Part shown: one piece after another, positions 16,615-28,085 of the stretch | Position numbering within the stretch: position 1 is the stretch's first letter | How the letters are laid out: each line of letters opens with the position of its first letter | DNA from: a bacterium | Lineage (GTDB): Bacteria > Vulcanimicrobiota > Xenobia > Xenobiales > JADMJV01 | Direction of reading: 5' to 3' | Assembly (NCBI GenBank): GCA_018266105.1 | Contig: JAFEBA010000009.1 | Span: 10,280 to 55,847 of the forward strand | Length of the DNA stretch: 45,568 bases | Notes under the pieces: model-generated | Told to the model about the DNA's origin: nothing | Seen by the model: the letters and a program-made list of their open reading frames with translations, nothing else | Database searches by the model: none | Translations under genes and position numbers: made by a program

Positions 16615-19600
16615 GGTTCTTCTTCCTCCCAGGCAGGTGGCCGCGGCGCGCTTTTGCGTGGCTTGCGGCGGAATTTTAGCCACAGGGTGGGTAAGACCAG
16701 CAGGGTGAGTGTGGTGGATGAAACCAGACCTCCGATGACGACTGTGGCCAGAGGCTTTTGCACTTCGGCTCCAGCGCCGGAAGAAAGGGCCATGGGCAGG
16801 AAGCCGAAGCCTGCCACCGCCGCTGTCATGAGCACCGGGCGCAGCCTTTCGCGCGAGCCGCGGAGAGCAGCTTTACGGGGTTCTTGACCGCGTGCGTGCA
16901 GGTCGCGAATGAAGTGTAAAAGCACCACGCCATTGAGAACAGCCACTCCCCCCAGGGCGATAAAGCCAATGCAGGCTGAGATGGATAAGGTCATCCCGCG
17001 CAGCCAGAGCGCCAGTACGCCCCCGCAAGCGGCCAGGGGCACGCTCAGAAACACCAGGGCGGCATCGCTAACACTGCCGAAGGAGACAAAGAGCAGGCTC
17101 AGGATGAGGCCACAAGTGACGGGCACAATCAGTGCCAGGCGGGCCCTGCCTGACTGCATCTTCTCGTAGGTTCCGCCGTATTGCAGGTAGTAACCGGGGG
17201 CCAATTGCAGGCCCTTTTCCAGACGTCCTCGCACTTCGTCTACGAAACTGGCCAGGTCGCGGTCACGAACATTGGCCTGAATGACCACTCTGCGCAGACC
17301 GCCCTCACGCGAAATCTGGGCCGGGCCCAGCACTTCTTTCATGCGACAGACGGCTGAAAGTGGCACCAGCAGGCCCTGCTGAGTGGGCACCTGCAAGGCT
17401 GCAAAACGAGAGGGATCGCTACGAATATCCGGAGGCAACATCACGGCCACGCTGATCCGCTTGCTGCCGTCGTTGACCTCGGTGACGGTCTTGCCACCCA
17501 GGGCGGCCTCAACAATCTGGTTGATCTCATCCACCCGCACGCCCAGTTGGGCGGCTTTGACGCGGTCGATTTCCAGGTCCAGTTGGGGCAGACCCGTGGT
17601 GGTCTCCACGGAAACGTCCGCGGCACCGCGGACACTCCGTATGATCTGCGCCGCCTGCTGGGCCTTGCTTTCCAAAATTTCGCGGTCTTCCCCAAAGAGC
17701 TTGACGCCAAGATCTGAACGGATGCCCACCCCTTCGATCAGCTCCATCATACGCATCTTGATGGGCTGAGAGAAGCTGAGGCTGACTCCAGGAGCCTTGG
17801 AAAGCTCCTTGTCCAACTCCACCACCAGCTGGCTTCGGGTGCGGGCCTTCTTCCACTGTGAAATGGGTTTCAGAGAAATCAGGAGGTCCACCTGAAAGAC
17901 CTGCATGGGGTCGGTCGCAATTTCGGGACGGCCGATGCGGCTCATGGTGGATTCTACTTCGTCCCCGAATTGACTGCGCAGAACCTTTTCCATCGCGATG
18001 GAGCGCTCGACCACCGACTCCAAGCTGGTCCCCGGCAGGTAAACCGCCTGCACCGCAATGGCACCTTCATCCAGTTCGGGGATAAATTCGCCCCCCAGGC
18101 GCGCCAGCCCCAGCGGAACGAGCAGCATCAGGCAGATCGAGCTCAGGAACACGAACTTCCACTGCCCGAAGCACCAGCTCAGCAGATCGCCATAGATGTC
18201 CTTGAGGCGAGTCAGCAGGCTCTCCTTGGATTCAAGGGCGGGTTTCAAAAAAAAGGCGCACAGGGCCGGGGTGACGGTAAAGGAGAGCAGCATGGCTCCT
18301 AGCAGGGCCAGCACCACCGTGAAGCCCATGGGCCGGAACATTTTGCCCTCCAGCCCCTGCAAACTAAGGATCGGCAGATAGCTGGCGATGATGATCATTT
18401 CACCAAATTGAGTGGCGCTGCGAACCTCAATGGTGGCCTGGGCGATCATTTCCAGGCGCTCCTCTTCAGTCAGGTGAGTGCGTCCGGCCAGGCGGCGCAC
18501 GCAATTTTCCACGATGATAACCGAGCCGTCCACGATCAGTCCGAAGTCCAAAGCACCCAGGCTCATCAGATTTGCGGAAACCTTGTAGCGATACATCCCG
18601 ATCACGCAAATGAGCATCGAGAGGGGGATGGCCGAGCTGACGATCAGTCCCGCCCGCATCTGACCGAGAAAGAGGAAGAGCAAAAGCACAACCAGCAGGC
18701 CGCCCTCGCTCAGGTTCTGCAGAGCCGTGGTCAGTGTGCGATGAATCAGGTCGCTACGGTCCAGAAATCCCACCAGGCGGCTTCCGGCCGGCAGGGCCGA
18801 TTCGATCTGAGCGACCCGATCCTTTACTCGCTGCACCACCAGGCGACCGTTTTCACCCATCAAGAGCATGGTGATGGCCACTGCGTCTTCGCCCACTCCG
18901 TCACGGGTAATGGCCCCCTGGCGCTGCATGGGCCCTTCCACCACCTGGGCCAGCTGGCCGACCGTGACGCCCACACCGTTCTGGGCTTTCACCACTGTAT
19001 CAGCAATGTCACTCAAGCTGGTGAGAGTGCCGACGGTTCGCACGTTGCGTTGTTCGCCACCGCGGGTGATGGTGCCACCGCCTGCGTTGGCATTGCTCTG
19101 AGAGACGGCCTCCACAATGTCCCTGAAGGTCAGACCAAAGGCTTGCAAGCGATTGGGGTCGACTCGAACCTGGTACTGGCGCACAGTGCCTCCCCAGGTG
19201 TTGACCTCTGCCAGACCCTTGACACCCCTCAATAAGGGGCGAACGGTCCAGTCCAGCAAGGTGCGCTTTTCCATCAAATCCAGACGGGGATTATCGATGC
19301 GTAGATAATAGATCTCGCCAAGGCCCGTGCTGATCGGAGAGAGCTCCGGGGTGACGCCCGGCGGTAGAGAATCCCGTGCTTCCTGAATGCGTTCGTTGAC
19401 CCACTGGCGCGCCGCATAGATGTCCACGTCCTCTTCGAAGACCACCGTCACCTGTGAGAGTCCAAATTGAGAGATGGAGCGAACTTCTTGCAGGCGCGGC
19501 AGACCACCCAGGGCAAGCTCAACCGGGAACGTCACCCTTCGTTCCATTTCCTCGGGACCCAGACCGGAGGCTTTCAAATTGATCTGCACCTGTCGATTCG

Positions 19601-19727
19601 TAACATCCGGTACGGCATCAATGGGCAGCAGGTAGAGAGCCCGAATTCCTAGCGCGGCCACGATGGCGCACAGGCACAGCACCAGTGCCCGGTGAGCGAT
19701 CGACCAGCGAATGACGCGCTCGATCAA
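16611..19727 (-). CDS. HME-family RND heavy-metal efflux pump, inner-membrane component (CzcA-like)
   Basis: 1038 residues, the usual length for CzcA/CusA. N-terminal helix MIERVIRWSIAHRALVL, two large periplasmic loops and twelve predicted membrane helices, with a hydrophilic C-terminal end. In the fourth membrane helix the proton-relay residues D394, D400 and E407 (DFGLIVDGSVIIVEN) have the same spacing as the Asp-Asp-Glu triad of CzcA. CusA-type copper pumps usually lack the first Asp, so Zn, Co, Ni or Cd is the likelier substrate class. It overlaps the adaptor gene by 4 nt. No outer-membrane channel gene is adjacent. Confidence 0.95.
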   Translation of the reverse strand: MIERVIRWSIAHRALVLCLCAIVAALGIRALYLLPIDAVPDVTNRQVQINLKASGLGPEEMERRVTFPVELALGGLPRLQEVRSISQFGLSQVTVVFEEDVDIYAARQWVNERIQEARDSLPPGVTPELSPISTGLGEIYYLRIDNPRLDLMEKRTLLDWTVRPLLRGVKGLAEVNTWGGTVRQYQVRVDPNRLQAFGLTFRDIVEAVSQSNANAGGGTITRGGEQRNVRTVGTLTSLSDIADTVVKAQNGVGVTVGQLAQVVEGPMQRQGAITRDGVGEDAVAITMLLMGENGRLVVQRVKDRVAQIESALPAGSRLVGFLDRSDLIHRTLTTALQNLSEGGLLVVLLLFLFLGQMRAGLIVSSAIPLSMLICVIGMYRYKVSANLMSLGALDFGLIVDGSVIIVENCVRRLAGRTHLTEEERLEMIAQATIEVRSATQFGEMIIIASYLPILSLQGLEGKMFRPMGFTVVLALLGAMLLSFTVTPALCAFFLKPALESKESLLTRLKDIYGDLLSWCFGQWKFVFLSSICLMLLVPLGLARLGGEFIPELDEGAIAVQAVYLPGTSLESVVERSIAMEKVLRSQFGDEVESTMSRIGRPEIATDPMQVFQVDLLISLKPISQWKKARTRSQLVVELDKELSKAPGVSLSFSQPIKMRMMELIEGVGIRSDLGVKLFGEDREILESKAQQAAQIIRSVRGAADVSVETTTGLPQLDLEIDRVKAAQLGVRVDEINQIVEAALGGKTVTEVNDGSKRISVAVMLPPDIRSDPSRFAALQVPTQQGLLVPLSAVCRMKEVLGPAQISREGGLRRVVIQANVRDRDLASFVDEVRGRLEKGLQLAPGYYLQYGGTYEKMQSGRARLALIVPVTCGLILSLLFVSFGSVSDAALVFLSVPLAACGGVLALWLRGMTLSISACIGFIALGGVAVLNGVVLLHFIRDLHARGQEPRKAALRGSRERLRPVLMTAAVAGFGFLPMALSSGAGAEVQKPLATVVIGGLVSSTTLTLLVLPTLWLKFRRKPRKSAPRPPAWEEEEP

Positions 19728-21169
19728 TGGTGATGTCCACCTTCCTCGAGAGAACCTTTGAGGTCTTCCCCCTTGAGAAGCCCGGAGCCATCGCTGGCGA
19801 TGCGTTCACCCAGCTTGAGTCCACTGCTGATTTGCACCCAGCCGGCCGACCTACCGGAAACGACGACGGGACGGCGCTCGAATTCCCAGTCCTGCTCGTC
19901 CGACTTTTTGACGACGTAGACCACATCCAGTTCCTGCACTTTTTGCAGAGCCGCTTCCGGAATCACCATGCTGCGGGCCGAACTTGTGACCACCCGGACC
20001 TGAGCCACCATGGCCGGCTTTAATCGCAGATCCTGATTGCGGATAAGCACTTGAGCGCGGGCAGCGCGGGTCTTTTCGTCCAGTTCTGGCGCGATATATC
20101 CGATGGTGCCAGGGAAGGTTTCGCCTGGGAAGGCGGTGACCGAGACTTCCACGTGCTGGCCCGCACGCAGTTTAGAGAGTTCGCTTTCCAGTACATTCAC
20201 CCACAACCACAAGCGTTCAGCATTAACCAGCGTGAAGAGTTCTTCGTCCGGGGTAACCGATTCTCCGAGAGATATCGGGCGACTGGTCACCGTTCCCGAG
20301 ATCGGAGCACGAATTTGGGTGAGCGAGCCGTGCCCCTCGGGGTCGGCCTGCAAGGCCTCCAGGCCTTCACGCAGGTGCTTTGCCCGCTCCTGAGCCCGTT
20401 CCAGGTTGGCTTCGGCTTCCTGGATTTCTTTGTTGGCCAGCAGTCCCAGGCGCCCCACCTGTTCCTCGCGGGCTAAATGGTCCCGGGCCAGCCTGGCTTC
20501 GGTAAGAGCTAGATGGTGTTTGGCGCGGGCTTGTTCATAGTCGGCTTCGGCCTGCTCCAGTTGCGCTTGAGAAGCGATGCCGTTGACAAGAAGGTCTTTG
20601 GTTCGCTCCACTGTCTTGCGGGCTACTTCGCAAGTGACGTCGGCCACCCGTACCTGGGCGGCGGTGGTGGCAGCTTCTTTGCGGGCTTCATCGAGCGGGC
20701 CCCGGGTCACGTCGCCGAAACGGGACAACTGGCGTCGTCGTTGCAGGCTTTGTTGGGCCAGGCGAAAGTCGGTCTCGGCCTCGTGATAGTCTGCTTTGTA
20801 TTTGACCAGTTCGGGGCAGTCGATGATGGCCAGCACCTGCCCTCGGGACACCACGTCCCCCAGATGGGATCGTAGTTCCACCGCTTTGCCCGGCAGCGGG
20901 GAAGTGACGCGCACCTGCAGGTCTTTGTCGTATGTTAACGTCCCGCTGGCCTGGAAGTCACCGCTGAAGCTGCGCAGCCCTACGGTTTCCACCTTGAGTC
21001 TGGACGATTTCACCTGCAGGCCCGTCAGTTCGACCAGGCCTTCGGGGTGATCGTGGTGCTCCTCAACTTGAGCGGTCGGGGTTGGCGTCACGGGGGGACT
21101 TTCACCCGACCGGCAGCCTGCCAACAAAAGCGGCACCATGAGCAGCAAATGTCTCATTGTAGTCCTCAC
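19724..21169 (-). CDS. RND efflux periplasmic adaptor lipoprotein (CzcB/CusB-like)
   Basis: 481 residues. A lipoprotein signal with lipobox LLLAGC (Cys19) is followed by a flexible stretch with a small His cluster (HHDH at about 38-41). Then come the membrane-fusion-protein barrel/lipoyl half (VTSPLPGKAVELRSHLGDVVSRG), a long alpha-hairpin (about 130-275), the second lipoyl half (IRAPISGTVTSRPISLGESV) and the beta-barrel and membrane-proximal domains. It ends GGHHH, which could bind metal. The adaptor bridges the RND pump and an outer-membrane channel. It directly precedes and overlaps the pump gene. Confidence 0.93.
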   Translation of the reverse strand: MRTTMRHLLLMVPLLLAGCRSGESPPVTPTPTAQVEEHHDHPEGLVELTGLQVKSSRLKVETVGLRSFSGDFQASGTLTYDKDLQVRVTSPLPGKAVELRSHLGDVVSRGQVLAIIDCPELVKYKADYHEAETDFRLAQQSLQRRRQLSRFGDVTRGPLDEARKEAATTAAQVRVADVTCEVARKTVERTKDLLVNGIASQAQLEQAEADYEQARAKHHLALTEARLARDHLAREEQVGRLGLLANKEIQEAEANLERAQERAKHLREGLEALQADPEGHGSLTQIRAPISGTVTSRPISLGESVTPDEELFTLVNAERLWLWVNVLESELSKLRAGQHVEVSVTAFPGETFPGTIGYIAPELDEKTRAARAQVLIRNQDLRLKPAMVAQVRVVTSSARSMVIPEAALQKVQELDVVYVVKKSDEQDWEFERRPVVVSGRSAGWVQISSGLKLGERIASDGSGLLKGEDLKGSLEEGGHHH

Positions 21170-21187
21170 AAAATAGAAATGGCGGTT

Positions 21188-21499
21188 TCAGGCCATCTCG
21201 GGAGGGGCGCGGGGGGGACCGATGGCTCGAACGAAATCCGGTTCGGGGGGCCAGAGGGATTGGTGGCGTAAGACGGGTTGCGGCGTCACAATCTGGATCG
21301 GCGCCGTCAGGCAGAGCGGCATGTGCTCGGGGCAACTGACCACCAGCGGGGGGTCCACCGTCTTCGTCGGTGCTGAACAACCGGTCGCGTCCTGGACATG
21401 CTCGGCCATGCAGTGCTGCAGCTGGCATTCCAGATCGATCGAGTAGCCCCAATAGGAACCGATTAACAGCAAGACCATGAACAACAGCCGCACCAACAC
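21188..21499 (-). CDS. small cysteine-containing exported protein of the metal-efflux operon
   Basis: 103 residues, unrecognised. A hydrophobic N-terminus (about residues 1-20) may be a signal peptide or membrane anchor. Downstream are several cysteines (ECQLQHC, GCSAP, SCPEHMPLC) and a Pro-rich C-terminus. It ends 18 nt before the adaptor gene, so it would be the first gene of the efflux operon. Small periplasmic Cys/Met/His proteins are common in such operons as metal sensors or chaperones, but this one matches no family I know. The start is uncertain: GTG 21499 or ATG 21478. Coding status rests on position and composition. Confidence 0.55.
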   Translation of the reverse strand: MLVRLLFMVLLLIGSYWGYSIDLECQLQHCMAEHVQDATGCSAPTKTVDPPLVVSCPEHMPLCLTAPIQIVTPQPVLRHQSLWPPEPDFVRAIGPPRAPPEMA

Positions 21500-21573
21500 T
21501 GTTTAACGCAATCTCGGCGGTATTCCTGTCCAGCCACTTTCTCCGGCTTAAGTGTCGTGGGTTGGCAGCCGAC

Positions 21574-23265
<1,692 letters not shown>

Positions 23266-23277
<12 letters not shown>

Positions 23278-25347
23278 GGTGACCTGCTCGCCGATGTAGC
23301 GTTCCAGCCACCCCAGAATCTGGCGCCACTCGTCCACAACATGGTCGGCCCGGTCGATGCGGGCGTCTTCGTTCTGGTAGCGTACCAGGCGGGCTGGCTT
23401 GCCCTGCCGATAGAGAGCCGTAAAGAACTGCTCGGACTGGGCCAGGTGACCATCCTGACTTCCAGTGATCAATAGAACCGGAGTCTGTACCCGCCCTGCC
23501 TGATAATAGGGACTGTTGCGCACGTAAAGCTGCGGATCTTGCCAGGGGGGCTGACCCATTCCCAGTTGACCTTTCTCATAATCGTGACTTTGGCGATGCA
23601 CGAAAGGCAGGGCGTCCTGGGCCGCTCCCAGGCGAGTGGCCGGGGAGAGCCGGGCGTAATCACTACTGAGATCTCCCACCGCTGAGCAGGCCACAGCCGC
23701 TTTGAAGGGGTGCGACTGGGTTGCCGCCATCAGCGTGGCGTAGCCACCGTAGCCCTGGCCCATCACGGCCAGGCGTTGCATATCCACCTGTCCTTGAGCG
23801 GCCAGGCGCCGCAGTCCGGCTTGCAGAGTCTTGTCCAGATGACTGGCCGGTTCGCCCTTACCGCTGGCCAGACTGGGAAAGTAGACGGCATACCCCTGGC
23901 TGCTCAGCAGGCGGGCGTTCAGGCCCCCGGTTTGATTGGTCAGCAGCGCTTCCTTGGGCTCGGATTCACTGCTGTAAACTCGGCCCGGTTCCAGCCAGAC
24001 CACGGTGGGGTAGGGGCCGGGTCGATCGGCCGAGGGTAGGAGCAGCCAGTCGACCTGACCGTTGTCCCCGGCCAGCGAAACCAGCCTGTCCGCCGAGTTG
24101 GGCATCAACACTCCCGGGCCGGACTGGCCATCGGTTCCCGTGATTCGAGTGTGCTCTGGATTGGTGAGCCAGACCGACTCGCCGCTGCCGGCGAAGTAGG
24201 AGCCGGCCGAGACGGGCAGGCTGCGCACATTGCCGCCGGCGAACACGATTGTGCGCTGTTGCCCCTGGCGGATGACCACCGGAAAACTACTGCGTTCAAC
24301 CAGGTAGCCGTCACCCGACGGCAGGTCGGCGGTGGCAACCGGTTCTTTACCGCTTTCCACTCGATAAGCGTGGCCCTGGCTTAGAGCCACAACCTGATTG
24401 CCGCCGCCGAAGAAGCGAGCGCTACCCGGCATCAGGCTTTTGCCATCCAGGCGCCAGACATCACTGCGCTGAGCCAGCTGATTGCCCACCCAACAGCAGT
24501 CCATGACTTCGTTGGGAAGCGCTTCGGCGGCTCCACTTTCGGCGCGGATCTGCCACCAATGGCCAAACTCGTCGCGGGCCACAAGTTGACTGCCGTCCGC
24601 CGACCAGCGCAGTGATTCGGGTTTTGGATTTGAAACCGCGTCCACCGTAACCACCTTGTCTCCGCCATCCAGCAGGACCAGTTGAGCCGGAGGTGCGGAG
24701 CGCACACTGGACGGGAAACTCACTTCAGCCCACCGCAGAGCGGCGACGCGTAAACCTTGCGGGTTCGGCTGAAAAGAAGTGAAGACGCCCTGAGCCCACT
24801 CGCGAGTGGTGCCCGTGTCGGGATTCCACTCCACCAACACCTGACGTGGTTGCGGCTTGATGGTCTGACTATCCAGTACGCTCACGTCGCTCTTTTCTTT
24901 CCCGGGCGTAGCGGTGGCGACCAGGATCCGCTGGTTGTTGAGCCAGCAGTAGCCCTGACCCCCTCCATAGCCGATAGCGGCGTGCCGAAGCACCGACCAG
25001 TGGTCGTTCTCTTTCCACCAAACTTTCAGGCGAGCTTCGCTGATATCGGTGTCCAAAAGGGCCACGGCCTTGCCGTCGGGAGACCAGCTCGGCTGCATTG
25101 CGTTTTCCAGAAGCACCCGGTCCGTGCCCGGTTCATACAGGCAAATCTTGTTCTGGCTGCCGTTCCCGGCGCGGTCGAAGTGAGGCTCACTGGGCGTCTC
25201 TGAGCTCACGGTGTAGATCAGGGTCTTGCCGTCCGGGCTGACCGTGCCCTCAGAAATGGAGTTGAGTTTGACGAAGTCCTCGGGGGTCAGCGGCTGGGCC
25301 AGGCTCACTCCAGTGAGCAACAGGGCGAGGAGTAGAGTGCGCGGCAT
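23266..25347 (-). CDS. secreted S9-family (prolyl oligopeptidase-like) protein lacking catalytic residues
   Basis: 693 residues. A signal peptide (MPRTLLLALLLTGVSLAQ) is followed by a beta-propeller (TVSPDGKTLIYT, PSWSPDGKAVALL) and a C-terminal alpha/beta-hydrolase domain resembling the S9C glutamyl-endopeptidase branch. The nucleophile elbow reads GQGYGGY, so the serine position is Gly532. The charge-relay Asp is present (D632 in GSQDGH), but the region where the catalytic His belongs reads NEDAR, with Ala662. It should not be a working serine peptidase and may be a binding protein. The start has a strong GGAGG site. Translation is uninterrupted, so the losses are substitutions and not frameshifts. 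Confidence 0.88.
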
Positions 25348-25402
25348 GGGATCCTCCAGATCGAGTCTGCCCCCAAAATTCTTGAATGAATTTCAACTTC
25401 CT

Positions 25403-26716
25403 TCAGAACAGGCTGAGTTGATCCGAATTCGCCGCCACCCCCACCAGTTTGCCGTAACGACCCCCGGCACTGGCCTGCATCTTCACCTGTCCGCTGCGCG
25501 CGGCCACGATCTGCTCCGCCAGTTGGTAGCCCACCAGCGGCACCAGTTGAGCCAGGCTGGCCTGATGGATCACGTTCATCTCATTTCCAAATGCCGCCAC
25601 CAGTTGATTGAGCCGGCTGGCGCCGAGGCCGGTTTGTTGATTGAGAGGGACCTGAAGAATATAGGGGGGGCGATGCTCAGGTGGATGAGAGGGGTGGTCG
25701 GAGAGTTCCAAGATTCGGTCGAATACTCCGCGCACAAAGTCTTTGCGCTGAAAGGCCCCGCACTGGTCGCAGCGCAAGACCGCCTGCGGGCCAATCCGAG
25801 CGGCCTGGCACACCAGGCAATAGCTGCGATGATAACGTCCCAGTGAGGGATCGACCCCGTAGTTGGCTTCAACTCGGCGACCCTGCTGGCGACGCCAGGC
25901 CAGCAGAAGCTCCTTAAAGTTTGGGGCAGCCATCCGCATCACGGTGTATTCCCTGGCCATCCGCTCCAGGCTGTGAGCGTCAGAGTTGGTCAAGAAAGTC
26001 AGCTCGGCCAGTTCCGGCAGGCGGTCGGCCAGTTCGGCCGTGGCTGATAGCCCCAATTCCAGGGCAGGAATGTCTCCAAAGAGGTCGCCGAACAGATCGC
26101 TCAGCCGATCCGTGGCGTTTCCGTAGACGCTCTTGTGGGGGGTGAAGGCATGGGCTGGAACCAGAACGCCACCGCAGGCCTGGACGACCGCCATCAGTTC
26201 TCGGGCTGGCAGACCACAGCGCTGCGAGGACAGCTCCATGTTGGTAATGTAGCGTCGCATCAAGGTGGAAAACTCGCTCAAGTTTCGCAGATAGGGAAAG
26301 TAGCAGAGGTGATGGGAGACGCCCCCGTGGCTTTCGACTGCCTCCACCTCAGCTCCGGGAATCAGGGTGATCTGGTCGCGATGGCGCAGGCCCCCTTCGG
26401 GCAGCTCGAGCAGGTGACCGCGGTCGATCAGGGCTCTGAGGTCCTGCAGAACCCCGGTGCAGGCGCAGTCGATCACTCCGACCAGATCCAGGCCTTTGCG
26501 CTGCCAGGCGTACTCCACCACCTTGTGCAGCACCAGGTCCGGGCTGGCGGTGATTTTGACGGGTTGACCGCGACCATTGCGTCCGATGTGCACGTGCAGG
26601 TCGGCGTAGTAGCGCCTCAATCCATCTTCGCCCCGCTCCGGCAAAGGCACATAGGCTCGACGTTGGGACGATTCAACCGTCTCGGCTGCTTCAAATCCGA
26701 AATCGAGCTGGCTCAT
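25403..26716 (-). CDS. endonuclease Q (EndoQ) homologue, PHP-domain DNA repair nuclease
   Basis: 437 residues. The PHP metallo-domain has YYADLHVHIGR, PGAEVE, SHHLCYFP, VPAHAF and NSDAHS, supplying the metal-binding His and acidic residues. A zinc finger follows (CLVC and CDQC, about residues 285-310), then a helical C-terminal DNA-binding region. This order is that of EndoQ, which nicks DNA 5' to deaminated bases (hypoxanthine, uracil, xanthine) and abasic sites; it was described in archaea and some bacteria. The protein ends exactly in QLSLF (433-437), the consensus bacterial sliding-clamp motif. It overlaps the hydrolase gene by 4 nt. Confidence 0.88.
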   Translation of the reverse strand: MSQLDFGFEAAETVESSQRRAYVPLPERGEDGLRRYYADLHVHIGRNGRGQPVKITASPDLVLHKVVEYAWQRKGLDLVGVIDCACTGVLQDLRALIDRGHLLELPEGGLRHRDQITLIPGAEVEAVESHGGVSHHLCYFPYLRNLSEFSTLMRRYITNMELSSQRCGLPARELMAVVQACGGVLVPAHAFTPHKSVYGNATDRLSDLFGDLFGDIPALELGLSATAELADRLPELAELTFLTNSDAHSLERMAREYTVMRMAAPNFKELLLAWRRQQGRRVEANYGVDPSLGRYHRSYCLVCQAARIGPQAVLRCDQCGAFQRKDFVRGVFDRILELSDHPSHPPEHRPPYILQVPLNQQTGLGASRLNQLVAAFGNEMNVIHQASLAQLVPLVGYQLAEQIVAARSGQVKMQASAGGRYGKLVGVAANSDQLSLF

Positions 26717-27441
26717 TGTTTGAGGAGATCAAGCAGCCAGCCATTGACCTGGCTGGGGGCTTCGTGCATGCACACATGGTGGCCCAGAGGCAGCACATAA
26801 ACCGGGCCGCCCAGGGCTTTGGCGCTCTCCTGGCCAAGAACCAGCGGAATCAGCGGATCAAGGGCCCCCAACACGGTCATGCGCGGCATATCCAGGTGCT
26901 GATAGTAAGGCGTACAGTCCCAGTTTTGCAGCACCTCCCCAAGCAGATGTTTGCAAACCTCGGTATTCGCAGCGATGAAGGCTTCGGGCCGCTTCACAAA
27001 GTCCGCCCCAGGGGTCATCAGCTCCAGGATTTTGTAAGAAAAGCCGCGCGGAATGGATTGGGCTGTATTGAGGAGGGCCAGATGACGCACCCGCTGCGGG
27101 TGGGTGGCGGCCAGCCGGGTGCTCAGATAGCCTCCAAAGGAATGGGCCACCAGGGAGAATCGCTCGGGCATCCAGTCCAAAAACTCTTCCAGGTCCTGGT
27201 AGAAGTCGTGAATGCTGGGCTTGGGGACGGGCCAGGGCGAGCGGCCGTGGCCGCGCAAATCGACCGCGACCACTCGGAACTGGTCGGCCAGGGCCTTCAT
27301 CTGCGGGCTGAAGTTGCTCTGATTTCCTGCCGCTCCGTGCACCATGAGCACCGTTTCGGCGTTTCGATGGCCGACCTCGCTGACGTGCAGCCAGTGCCCT
27401 GGGGAGCGCTTGGAGTCGAAAGTGTGGTAGCGGATTTGCAT
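26713..27441 (-). CDS. alpha/beta-fold hydrolase
   Basis: 242 residues. Typical alpha/beta-hydrolase features: the HGAAG oxyanion motif after strand 3, VDLRGHGRS, the nucleophile elbow AHSFGG, a candidate Asp in GALDPL and a His in the final GHHVCMHE segment. There is no signal peptide, so it is cytoplasmic. I chose ATG 27441, which lies just after the stop of the P-loop kinase gene (27446), over a start 42 nt upstream inside that gene. It overlaps the EndoQ gene by 4 nt. The substrate cannot be deduced. Confidence 0.88.
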   Translation of the reverse strand: MQIRYHTFDSKRSPGHWLHVSEVGHRNAETVLMVHGAAGNQSNFSPQMKALADQFRVVAVDLRGHGRSPWPVPKPSIHDFYQDLEEFLDWMPERFSLVAHSFGGYLSTRLAATHPQRVRHLALLNTAQSIPRGFSYKILELMTPGADFVKRPEAFIAANTEVCKHLLGEVLQNWDCTPYYQHLDMPRMTVLGALDPLIPLVLGQESAKALGGPVYVLPLGHHVCMHEAPSQVNGWLLDLLKQ

Positions 27442-27445
27442 CCGC

Positions 27446-28039
27446 CTACCATAACACAGCCGGGCGCCTTCGCTGCAAGCCATGGGCTCGCTTCAGTTTA
27501 CACTCCAGGGCTGATTCCAACACCTGCAGGCACTGATGCGGTTGCAGGCGCTGGGTGTCCACTGACAGCTCACCCTGGGAGCTCAGCGCGGCCCGACAGT
27601 GAGCATTCATCAGCCAGTCCTGAGGGACTCGCTCGGATTCCGCTCGCAGCGCATTGCGACGCAGGCGTTCGCTGAGTGAACACTGCACTTGCATTGAGAC
27701 GCAGACGGCCCCGTGGCGCTGACAGAGTTGCTGGACCTGGGCGCGCGAGTCCGGGTTCAGGAAGGTGCCATCCAGAACCAGCCGTCCCCCCTTCTCGAGA
27801 ATGGCTTCAGACATAGCCAGAAGTCCCTGGTAGATGGCCGGTCGGAGTTCGGCCATGAAGCGGTCTCCGATCAGGGCGTGATTGACGGCGTCCGAGGAGA
27901 GGCGGGGGAGCTCGTGGCGGGCGCAAAACAGTCGAGCCACCGTGCTTTTGCCCGCGGCCGGAGCTCCCCAGCACAGGACCAGCCAGGGCTTTTGCGTGAC
28001 CAGGGTATGGGGGTCGTAGGTGGAAATCCAATCGCTCAT
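27446..28039 (-). CDS. P-loop NTPase / predicted small-molecule or polynucleotide kinase
   Basis: 197 residues. The Walker A motif GAPAAGKST is at residues 25-33, followed by RLSSDAVNHAL and LVLDGTFLN, the pattern of the AAA_33/zeta-toxin-like kinase group. These proteins phosphorylate small molecules or nucleic acid ends; the substrate is not evident. The C-terminus is basic (KLKRAHGLQRRR). It heads a three-gene unit with the hydrolase and EndoQ (4-nt gap, then 4-nt overlap), so a link to nucleic acid repair is possible. No antitoxin-like gene is adjacent, so a toxin role is unlikely. Confidence 0.8.
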   Translation of the reverse strand: MSDWISTYDPHTLVTQKPWLVLCWGAPAAGKSTVARLFCARHELPRLSSDAVNHALIGDRFMAELRPAIYQGLLAMSEAILEKGGRLVLDGTFLNPDSRAQVQQLCQRHGAVCVSMQVQCSLSERLRRNALRAESERVPQDWLMNAHCRAALSSQGELSVDTQRLQPHQCLQVLESALECKLKRAHGLQRRRPAVLW

Positions 28040-28085
28040 GCCCTAACTTTAAAAGCAGTCTGGCTGGAATTCCGTGAGCTTTTCC

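Noticed and set aside
27446..28039. P-loop kinase considered as a zeta-type toxin
   Set aside because: No antitoxin-like gene is adjacent, and the gene is in a repair/hydrolase operon; the fold is shared by many harmless kinases.
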